Source: Meandrina meandrites (Eukaryota > Cnidaria > Anthozoa > Scleractinia > Meandrinidae). From it: 64,000 nucleotides of DNA. This document shows positions 33,801-45,800 of this stretch, one piece after another. The DNA is taken from the NCBI GenBank assembly GCA_963693305.1, contig OY855916.1, positions 6,637,001 through 6,701,000 of the forward strand, read 5' to 3'. The translations under genes and the position numbers were made by a program. Numbering within the stretch: position 1 is the first letter of the stretch; the number at the start of each line of letters is the position of its first letter. The notes under the pieces were generated by a model. The model saw only the letters and a list, made by a program, of their open reading frames with translations, ran no database searches and was not told where the DNA came from.

Positions 33801-36800
33801 CTTTTCTACCCCTCAATGAAACTTCTTCAGTTAATCCTGGACAAACATTTATATCAATATATAGTACAACAGTATTTGATGTACTGTACCTGATTTTCGC
33901 CGTTCATAATCTATCCGTTCATTCTTCCAGTATTGCAGTGGCGGTACAATAGTCCTCTTGCTTCTTCGTGTACTTTGTTCATCTGATGTGTCTGGTAGAG
34001 CAACCAACAATCAAATTACCACGCAAAACAAATTCGTTAACTACAGCGTGCAAAGAACTTCCTACCCAACAGCTCGAGCTGTTAACCTATGGATAACACA
34101 TGCATTCTTAGGCAAGGAAAACTGCCAAGGATGTTTTAAATGTCGCTTCCACATTAGCAACTGAATGCATTCTTGTCGCCAGCTTGCTCAGCACAGGGCT
34201 GCCACAGAAATCAGATTTCAAAATTCTCTGACTTTCCCCTGATAAAAATACACTTTCCCTGAACAGCTAAATACAAAATGCCAGATATAGTAGTGGCCTC
34301 CAGCCTCCGCTTCCAATAAAAAAAAACATCGCTGAGATCACATTGGCATGAAATGCTTTACTTCCAACCTTCAGCGATCTTACATGTACACCAGAGATGC
34401 TAAAATTTCAATTGTCCCTGACTTTTCTTCAAAATTTCACTTTTCCTTGACTCAAAATAAAATTCCCTGACCTTGAAGAGTTTTATTCCTCCCCGACCAT
34501 TTACTGACTTGTGGCAGCCCTGTCAGAAGTAAAAGAAAATTGATAATGATTCAACTTACCCTCTGACTGTCGAGGATCATTAGTGAGAGTGACTTCTTCT
34601 TCAGGGTCAATATCAGACTCCCCGTTACCGGAGCCACCAGGAGACCCTACAGACGATCTGACAGTCCGGGTACTCCCTGGGGTAAATGTGCCATCCGTGG
34701 ACCGGAAGCTGCTGTCTTTGGACACAAACGACAGGCCAGCAGATGAGCGGTTAGCGGGCGCGGATGGTGACTGTTTTACAAACGGAGTGGAAGCAAAACT
34801 AACTGTTGACAGACGTTTTCTGTTCGGCTGTTTGGTTGGCAACACACTTTCATCGTCAGCATCGCTACCACCAGAGTGCGATTTGTCTGAAGCCTTAACA
34901 CGCTTTCTGGGCACTGGAAAAAAAAGTAACAAGAAGAAATATTTGCAACAGTCGATTTTTATCATCATATCATATCATTCTGTAACTAAGCTAGCCAAAG
35001 AAAATTCAATTTTCAATTATGCTAAAAGAGCGCTTTTCAATTGTGTCGAAAGCAATCCTGACCAGCATTGTTGTTCTGTGATTGGTTTTAAAAAGACTTG
35101 TGCCAATTTCTCGACCAATCAGAAGTGAAGCCAAAACCAGTCGTGACTCGCTCGCACACGTTTTCCCGCGCTTAGCGTCGGCTGCATGTTTTTGCTTCGG
35201 GTTATGATTGGTTCACTGGATTGTCTGTGTCTTTTGTGATTGGCCAAAATGATTACTTGGTTTTGTTTTTACGACATTCAAATGAAAGCGCTCTAAGAAA
35301 GCACAAGCAAAGATCACCCTATCATTACCATATATACCTGTTGAAGCTCTTCCTACACTTCCTCCTGATTTGAGAATTGACCTTAACGCTGTTACTGGCT
35401 GAGCTGGAGCCACCGTGCCTGTAGAATGTGGGTCTTCATCAAACGAACTGTCTCCTACTCCATTAGTGCCTTGCACTGAATCATTCACACCGACCTCGTC
35501 AACAACAGAATCATCATTGTTATCTTGTGAACACTCTGTCTCGTTACCTTTTCCAACAGTTTTTGTTGCTCCTTCAGATGTCTTTTCAGTTCGTTTAGCT
35601 CTACCACTTGTCCTAGGATTCGTGGAAGCTCCTTTTTTTGATGACTTTTCTGGAATGTTTGTTTCGTTCCCTTCGTCATGAAGTTTGCGCTTTTTTGTGC
35701 CAACCCTTGACACTGATTCATTCACAGAGTCATGACTGTTTATCGCGGTTGAGTTTTCCGAGCTGATAGTTTTACTTGCTCGTCGTTTGAAGGCATAAGG
35801 TGGTAATATTCGCGAGCGCTTTCTTCGTTTACGCCCGGCACCATTACCGACCTTGCTTGTAGACTCGGAGCCGGAAGAAGCATTGCTGGATACATTGGAA
35901 ACGTTACTCACTGAAGCATCATTAGCTGTTTTTTCGTGTTCATTTGAAGAAGTCTGTCCTCCAGTCGACTCCGCAACAGTGTCATTCTGCTTATAAGTCA
36001 ACTCATCGACAGTTTCAAGGTCATTACTTTTTTCTTCTTGTGCTGCATCTTGTGTTGCTTTTTTCAATTGCGATCTTCTTCCTCTTCCTCTTCCTCTCCT
36101 TTCGCCTCTAACTTTAGCCTCAATTTCCACCTCCTCTGCCAGATCCTGTCCTTCCGGTTCCTCCACTGTCTTTTCCCTCATGGCACTTTGAGATTTTCTT
36201 CCTCCTCTCTTAGTTTTAGCCTGCGCCAAGTCTGCTTCATTTCCAAGTTGATCCTCAACATCCTTCTTTGCTTTCTCATTTCTTTGCACTTTTGACACCT
36301 TGTCATCTTGAACAGATTTCTCTGCTTCTTTTTCTGTCTCCACGGATTCTATATTTTCACTTTCAACATCCTCAATTTCTAAATCAGCACTAACAACCTC
36401 CATATCCTTTTGTCCTCCATCGATTTCCCTTTCTTTGCCATCTCCTTTGTTGAGTTTGGCATCTTCATCTTTCTTCCGCTGTGCTCTAGTCTTTCTTCCA
36501 CTCAGTTCAGTCGGATTGCCCTTATCTGCTTGCTCGCTCCCGTCTGCAACACCCTCGCTTTGTTCTCCTTTCCTGCTTTCCTCAGCTCCTTTCCTTGTTC
36601 TTGTCCTGCGACCTGACGGCTTCTTATTATCACTGTACTCATTTTGTTCAACCCCTTCACCTTCTACATCTTCAGTGTCACTTTTCTGCTTTCGTCCTCT
36701 TGGCACTTTCTTCAGCTGTTGTGTTGCCTTTGGCGCACTCTTCCTTCCTCTTCCTCTTCCTCTTTTCTCCTCATGTGCAATATCAACGGTATTACCCTCG

Positions 36801-39800
36801 TGTGCAATATCACCAGTATTACCCTCGTCATCATCATCTTCTTCATCTGACGCCACAACCTTTGAACTGCCTTCCTTCACCTCTCCTCTCCTTGTCGACT
36901 TTTGTTGTCGTTGCTGTTTACCTGGTAAGCTCTTTGCCCTTCTTTGCTTCGTTTCCGCACCTCTGTTCTGAGCTTCCACAACTTCTGCCTCACCAGGCTT
37001 CACTTTCTCAGTTTTCTGTTTCCGTCCCCTAGTGGACTTGATGTTGTCTTGTTTGGTGTTCGACTCATCTCTTTCTTCATGATCCTCCTTCTGACCATCT
37101 TGTACCACTTGTGGGTCTACGGCCTCCGACTCTTCCACAACCTTTTTCTGTCTTCCTCGTGTCGCTCTCCGCTGCGGTGGCTTGCTGTTGGGTAAACTCT
37201 TTTGCCGTACGGGTATCTTGGATTTCTTAGCCCTTGGGTCAGGCTCTGTTTGACTGTCCGAACCGGAGCCGAATTCCGGCGACATTGTTTTGTGTTTGGT
37301 CCCTTCAAGAACAAAACTCTCACTCATGACAAAACTCTCCGCCTGGCTGGACAGCGGGGATTTGCCCACAGCTGGACTACTCTTGACATTTCTCATTGAA
37401 TTGTTCCCAATAGTCAAAAACGTTTCTTCTTCCTCAATCTCCTCAACATCAATAACCTCATCATCTTCCTCGATGTGATTTTCCGTGTTTCTTGTATGTG
37501 ACTGTCGCTGTTTTTTAGCCTTCTCTGTCGTCTTGGCAGCAGGAGAGTGGGTACTAGTTTCCTGAATAATAAGCTGAGACTCACTGGTCACGTCAACAAC
37601 GTCAATTTCAGTGTCACTTTCCACTGTCTCCACGCTGACAGGCTCTGTGTTTTTGTCTCTTGGTGAATTTCTATTGAAATGAAAAGTTATTTTATTAACA
37701 AGCTGAAGCATTTGTAAGAAATAATCCCCAGGAGATTGAGGCAGATAACAAGACGCTCAGTTCATCCAAGATAGTTTATCACTAGTAAGAACCAACCTGC
37801 ACTGTACTTGCTTATCTTCTGATTCATTTGGCGATTTGCCACTTGCAAATGACAACCTATATGAACAAAGAGGCTTGATTCAGATTGTATATTTATTTGA
37901 TTTTTTTTTTTATGTAGACCCGATGAATTTGAAAAAGAAATTAAAACTACTGAAAGACAACTTTCATTGCATGACATTTTCAAACTGCAGGTTTTAGATA
38001 GTGTCAAATCTTGGTAATCATTTGGTTTCAATTGCTATTTGTTTTTATCAAAATCACACTACTAATTTCTTAAACAGGCATCACCTTGATCTGTGTCTCA
38101 TTGCCTGCTCATTTCATCCCAGCAAAAGAGATATTTTAAACTGACGCCATCAATATGTAAAGATTTGTTGTGTCCTTGACTGGTAATTTCCACTCATGTC
38201 AAGGACTAAACGCAAGTTATCATTTTTCGTATTACTTCATATTTGACAGAGGTGTGTTTTGGTGAACTTTTATCAAAATTCATTACCTGCTAATAATTGT
38301 AAGAGATAGAGAATAAATGTGATACCGAGTAAAACGCATTGTGTCTGTAACACAGGCAACAAATGCAAGGAAATGTTGGTGTACTTGTACTTCCAACAAA
38401 ATTATATATCATCTTCTGACTAAGGTGACAAACAGGTAGCTTAGATTTAAATACTGAAGGATGGTACATTAACATTAATACAGTCGAAGCTCTTGTAAGT
38501 GGACACCCTCAGGACATGAAAAAAGTGTCCATAACTGGAGCTGGCCGCTTACGAGAATGGTTCTCGTAAGCGGCCACCAGAGGTATAGGAGATAGATGGC
38601 CGCTTACGGGAGCTTGCCCAGCTAACAATAAATACCGTATTGTAACTGGATGTGGATGAAGACAAAACAAACACTGAGATATGGTACTGCATTACTGTAA
38701 AATCATTGTGATGAACGGCGATGTAAAGTTGATTGATAAAAACAAGATACAGAGGTTGTTTATAGGATTTTCTTTCAGGTGTCCACTTACAGAAGCTTAA
38801 AAACCATTAAAAAAAGTCTAAGTCATAATGTCTGAAAGTGTCCGCGGCTGCTTACGGGAATGTCCGCTTACGAGAATGTAAAAATACAGAGTTTGTATGG
38901 GATTTAAAACAGTGTTTCAAACAAGGCGGCCGTATGTAGAGCTGTCCGCTTACGAGAGTGTCTGTTAAGAGAGCTTCGACTGTATGCACATGAAAATACA
39001 AAACAAAGACGATACTGCAGGGAACTATGCCTATTCTCTTGCCAGTATCATCTTCAAAACAAGTGACTCTCAAAAGTTCTGATGCGGATCGATTTTTGAT
39101 TGGTTTTAAAAACAATAGAAATGGCTGGAGGAGTTTGATGAGCCACGCTTTTGAAGGCTTAGCATGCGCAATTAAACTGAGAGTCCAATATTTTCAGACT
39201 TCAAATTGGATCTTTCCAGGATCGCTAATTTCCCTTGACAACTGGTCAAGGGGAACAAAGACTCTGGGTAGGACTGGAGGGTGGTATTGTACGTAACACG
39301 AAGTTGTCATTACACCTACAGTACCTCTTTTTGATTGGTCCCTTTAACTGCGGAGTTGGTTCTCGGGATGCAGGGTTTTTAATGGCAGTTCCAGTAACAT
39401 TAGGAGATTCTTCAATTTTTTCATGAGTATCTGCTGATTCAACTTCACCTGGAGATCAAAGGTGACAGTAAGAAATAACTGCATTTTCTTGATTAGATGC
39501 CCCCAGCATTATTTCAAACTTGGCGTGGTGGACCCGGCATTTATTTGACTCCTACAGTTTATTCCAACCTGTTTTTCATAACGCCACAGTTTTTATTCAT
39601 TATTTTTGACAGAAAAATGTATTTTGCTAATACACCTGCAGCTTATTATACCTTAAATAAATATTTGAGGCCAGGGGCGTTTTTCAACTCCATCTTGGAG
39701 ACCAGGTATTTAAAAACAGATTCAAGGTATCCAGAAAATGGCCCAAAATGATAAATTACAGGATCAAGTATACTTTGCAGAAGTCAAGTAAATATTAGTT

Positions 39801-42800
39801 AGCTGTCATTACAGAAAAAGAACCTGGATATTCACTAACAGCAACCGTCACTACAAAACTGTTGAATCAATGCAATATGTTGCACAAGAAAGAACAACTT
39901 ACAACCCTCCAAGTTTATTTTTTTCCTTAGTGGCCAGTTGGCCACTGACTGCTCAAGTTTGGTCGCCAGTGAAAAGTTTTAGTCGCTAAATTAAGCTATC
40001 GCTTTCAATCCTCCTTCTCAATTTTAGTCGCCAGGCTGGTAACTTTGGTTGCAATTTAGTCGCCAGCTCCAAAATTTTAGTCGCCATGGCGACTAAAATG
40101 GTCTTAACTTGGAGGGTTGACTTAAAGAAACAAACCTGAATCAGGACCATCATCACCATCATCATCAACATTCTCAAGCTCTTCAGATTCCTTCCTGGGA
40201 CTAATATTCACAGTTTTCCTAGGAGGAATACATGTAATAGTACAAGTAAGTACATTCTTCTTAAGCAATTGCATAGTTTAAGCTAACTTGAAACAAACAC
40301 TAAGCAATTAGAGGTCAGACTTCACCTACATGTATTTTTATCATCTCCTTAAGGTGATGTTACAAAGACCAATTTAAAGGACGATTTTTAAGGGTGATTT
40401 TTGATCCATGTTACATGGGGCAACTTTCAACACAATATTGTTGTGGCAATGGTGTGTTACTGAGACAATTTTTAATGCAACATTGCACATGCGATCGTGT
40501 ACATCAGCAAATTGCATTAAAAGTCAATGGTGAGGGTGTTACATGAACCAACTCCAACAAAATTCGGGCAACAATGTTGCTGGTATTTGGATCGCTTTAA
40601 AATTCTTGCAACATGTGGTGCAAAAAAATGTTGGGTTAAAAATTGTCCGACACGCCATGTTACACGACATCAATTATTAAGGCAACAATCATACCATTAA
40701 GCATCACCTTCAAGCAGTTATCACAATAGTCAAACAAAACTTCAACACAGTCAGGTCTTAATAAAACTTGAATTTCAGCATGACCTTTGGGACAAGCAGC
40801 TTTCAAGTTTTGCTTGCTTGTTCAAAAATGGAACAGTACTATAAATGACTGTAACTCTATCAGTATTATAAATGTAAGTCAAAGCCATGTTTATATGACG
40901 GTATGCAAAACACAAGAGAAATTTAGAAATCCTGAGCTATAGGTGGACATTTTCCTACGTCTCAAGGTGAAGGTTTGATAAAAAACGGGTACAGTGTAGC
41001 AGTTTCATGCCAGATTTGTACATGGCTTTCACCCGATCAGAATGTGCTTCATTACATGTAATACAACAGAGTTATACCCAAAACTGGTCTACAAGTTTTT
41101 TAAAATTGAGTGAATTTCTACCTTCCAACAGGGAGATTCTCATCTGTGCTTTGTGTATTTGGAACTACATTTTCTTCCTCTGGATCTAAACAAGTAGAAC
41201 AAAAATACATGTAAATATAACTGAAAGCATTGTTAAGCATTTTGAAGAACACAGTAAAATGCTTTTAACACTGTACAAGTATACATGTAATTCAATAATA
41301 CAAGGAAATATGTGCCTACAACTGGTGACAAACTATGCACCCACATGATATAAGCCATGTCATTTTAATTTAATAATCTAATGGCAATTAATAAACTTAA
41401 TTGAAGGCGCGAGGGCAAGATGCGCAGATTAAGTTTTTGGCTAAATTGAACATTGTCAAAACAACTCCAAATTTCGCATGCGAGTTTGTTTACGTGTGTT
41501 AAACACTGTCCTGTATTTTTTCCCGCTTTTGTCTGCCTTGTTTCCAAAAAATTACGCATGCAAAAACTGGACCTTGACGAAAGAAGCCTTTTGTTCCGCG
41601 AAACAATGAAATCAGCGAAGTTGAACCGATTACTGTTTTAACTCTACAAACATCAACCCTGGGGGTTAGGGTAAGGTTAGGGTTAGGTTAGGTTAGGGTT
41701 AGCATAGGGTTATCCTAGCAAAAATAAAGAAATCTCTTCTTTTCAAATTTAGTGATGCTATCAGCAAAGCGCTTGCCATTTATGCTTTGTCTGCGCGACG
41801 AATTACAAAATTATTACGGAAGAAAACGTATTCGAAATTTCTCAGCGGTAAATTTCGCTGAGCGAAATGATTTTAATTTTTGTGAATAACACTGCCGTTA
41901 GCAAAGCAAATTCAGGCCGTTTCACTAAAAAAGATACTTCCATTTTCGAACTACCGTGAACGGCGAATTTTTTTCCGCGAATTTTCACGAGTAAAGCATT
42001 CAAGTTTGCCTAGACAAACTTGAAATCGAAATTGTAATTCTAACTCGAACTCGAAATTTCTAACTCGAACTTGAAATTTCTAACTCGAACTCATAAATTT
42101 AATACACTCTGTATAAAATATAATAACTTTAAATTTATTATTCATATAATTAATCATAGGTCATCCAAACAAAACTGAATTACATTGTATGAACATTAAT
42201 ACCATTATGTAAAATGCTGCGAATAGTCAGAATTAAGTTAAATGCAATTTAATGGAGTCACCAACAAAGAGTGCCAGCATTCCCTTGTAGTCAGCAGTGT
42301 CACATGCACCAGAATCCCCTGTGCTCTCAGACTGAGGCGTGTTGTAGCGTTTACGGTGAGCGTTGTTTTCACCCCATTTCCCTCCCTTTTTTCCACTGTT
42401 TACTCAGTGTGAGGTGTGCCTGTCCTCTCTTCTGCATGTGGGCTCATGTTGCCAGGATTTGCCAGCCACACCCGGTCACGGGAGCATTCTCCATCTAGGA
42501 GCTGGCTGCCAATAGTGGAAGCTCCTGGATGTCGCAGACACCCAACCTCCATTTTGCGATGCAATTGTTACATGTAATTGAAGGGGCTAAGGCAAGAACC
42601 GCAGATTGAGTTTTTGGCTAAATTGAAAATTGTCAAAAACAACTCCAAAACTCGCATGTGGCTTTGTTTACATGTGTTAAACACTGTCCCGCATTTATTT
42701 TCGCTAGTTTGAGCTTGTTCTTGGAGAAAAAAAGACGAGAAAATTACTATTAGCGAATCATTGTTCCAGAACGAATCTAAATGTTTATGCTGGTTTCATT

Positions 42801-45800
42801 GTTCGGAGTAACAAAAGGTTTTTTGTGACGTAAGCTTTTCGCGCGCAAAGCCTCTTCAGAGTTGAATGCTGACCTTCGCGCATGAAGTGTGCTTCTCTCC
42901 ACTGATTCTCGCTTATTTCACATATATTTGCGTCCGTCTGGTGGTGGAAGGACATCATTAAGTCTGTACACCCGCAAGCTCACCAGCATGCCTTAAAGAA
43001 ACAAGGCGTGTTTGTTCCATGATCGCTGAAATGACGGTCGGAACACTGATTCCAGACGGAAAGAGTTTAAACGCACTTCTCTTCCAAACTAAGTTCACCT
43101 TCGTTTGTTTGGGCTCATTTGCCATCATTTGGCGTGTTGAATGTTTGGAAATGAAGACTGGCTTTTAGACTCTATTATTTTCTGTTGAATTTTGAGCTTA
43201 GGACTTTCCGTGTCGAAGAAACTCAGGGATATCCCATAATAATCTTTAATGCATTTTGACAGTCGGGACCTGGAGCCCGGCGAAAGGCACGGCGGCAAAG
43301 TCTTCATTCATTTCACTTGTTTTGTGAATTCGCGATTTATAGTATGCCCAAAATGAACAGAATAAGGAGCTTACTGCAAGTCAAGCGGAATGAAAATCAA
43401 CCGTTTAGATTTTGTGAGTGCGCATCATGGAACTCCATTGATTGCTTCATCGCTGTCTGTCGAGAGGAATGAAAGGACAAGACTGAACCCGGGCTCGCAT
43501 GTAAGTTTTTTGTTTGTTTAAGCTGACTTGTTCTTTTCCATCGCTTTTCCAGCCGGCTTAAATTCGATTCAGTGTATTCATAACATGCCTGTAGGAGAAA
43601 CAGCCTGTTCAGCTTAAAACTAACTTCTTTTGTGTTGTCTGAAAAAACCGTTTTATGAAACCAGACTTTTACTGCCATTTTCGAGCTACCGTAAACGGCT
43701 AACTTTTTAGCGCGTTTTCTCACGATCGAGCAAAACATTCAAGTCTGCCTAGACAAACCGTCGCGTTTGGAGCGTAAACATGTCAAGTTTTGGCAACTCG
43801 GCCTGTGTGTTTCTGGTCACGAAACACAGGTTTCGAAAACTTTTGCATCGACGTTTTATGTTTCTTCAATGAATGTAGACAGCAAATGGCGACTTTATAT
43901 TTCTGGTAAATGCTGAGACAGCGATCTTCGTTGACTGATCTTTGGTTCACTTGCAAAACGCGACAATTTGTCTAGACAAACTTAAATGTTTTGCTCGATC
44001 GTGAGAAAAGTGAGAAAAGTGGAGAGAAGCACACTTCATGCGCGAAGGTCAGCATTCAACTCTGAAGAGGCTTTACGCGCGAAAAGCTTACGTCACAAAA
44101 AACCTTTTGTTACTCCGAACAATGAAACCAGCATAAACATTTAGATTCGTTCTGGAACAATGATTCGCTAATAGTAATTTTCTCGTCTTTTTTTCTCCAA
44201 GAACAAGCTCAAACTAGCGAAAATAAATGCGGGACAGTGTTTAACACATGTAAACAAAGCCACATGCGAGTTTTGGAGTTGTTTTTGACAATTTTCAATT
44301 TAGCCAAAAACTCAATCTGCGGTTCTTGCCTTAGCCCCTTCAATTACATGTAACAATTGCATCGCAAAATGGAGGTTGGGTGTCTGCGACATCCAGGAGC
44401 TTCCACTATTGGCAGCCAGCTCCTAGATGGAGAATGCTCCCGTGACCGGGTGTGGCTGGCAAATCCTGGCAACATGAGCCCACATGCAGAAGAGAGGACA
44501 GGCACACCTCACACTGAGTAAACAGTGGAAAAAAGGGAGGGAAATGGGGTGAAAACAACGCTCACCGTAAACGCTACAACACGCCTCAGTCTGAGAGCAC
44601 AGGGGATTCTGGTGCATGTGACACTGCTGACTACAAGGGAATGCTGGCACTCTTTGTTGGTGACTCCATTAAATTGCATTTAACTTAATTCTGACTATTC
44701 GCAGCATTTTACATAATGGTATTAATGTTCATACAATGTAATTCAGTTTTGTTTGGATGACCTATGATTAATTATATGAATAATAAATTTAAAGTTATTA
44801 TATTTTATACAGAGTGTATTAAATTTATGAGTTCGAGTTAGAAATTTCAAGTTCGAGTTAGAAATTTCGAGTTCGAGTTAGAATTACAATTTCGATTTTG
44901 AGTTAAAATTTCATGTTCTAGTTAAAAGGAAGGGCCTGAAAAGTTACTGATTTCATGATTTAAGACGAAAAAAAGAAAGAAAAAAGAAAGAAAACGAAAA
45001 CGAAATGCCCACAACATGGCGTGACATTTTCGCAGTTGGTCACGCATATCAACAAATGAAAGCTAACCGCAAGCAAATAGGAGCGGAACTAACTGCAAGC
45101 AAACCAGAGTGGAACTAGCCGCAAGCAAACCAGAGTGGAGCTAACCGCAAGCAACTCGATATGTTAACTCGAACTCGAAATTCTAACTCAAACTCGAAAT
45201 TTCTAACTCGAACTCATGAAATCGACAGACCCTTTTATACAGTGTATATAGTTGTTATAATTTACAAAAAGTCAAATAAACTCCACCTGAATCAGGAAAG
45301 TAGTCATCAATGTTGTCAAATCCATGAGAGTCTTTCCTGGCTTTAATGTTCAAAGGAACTCCAGTGCGTCTACAAGAAATGTCATTGAAAGAAAGAACCA
45401 CATTTTAATATACCAGTAGTTTTGCTCAATATGGAAGATAGTCAGTCACAAAATGACATTTTTATGACACTGTTTATTCATTGCATATGTTGTGGTATAA
45501 ATTTGTCTTTGGTTTAAAATTTTTCAAACCAGTTTGATTTTTATTTTTCATTGTCTTACACTCATTATCATAATCTGAAACAAAGGGAAATAAAAATCAA
45601 ACTGGTTTGAAAAATTTTAAACCAAAGATAAATTTAAACCACAACACATACGTATAGCACTTGTAATACAGGAGCATACAGCACACACTGCTGGCTTCAT
45701 TTCTAATGTTCGAGTCATGTGAGTAAGATATCCCAACAAACAATCAATCACTTGAAAATGAAAATTCTCAGACACCCTTACTGTCTCACTGTACCATCAA

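Noticed and set aside
36038..37195. Several serine/leucine-rich open frames on the plus strand
   Set aside because: They are antisense shadows of the long, lysine/glutamate-rich CENP-C exon 8.
42271..42498. A conserved 75-codon gene present twice (42271-42498 plus, 44423-44650 minus)
   Set aside because: The two frames are identical only because they lie in the arms of the large inverted repeat; the peptide shows no family features.
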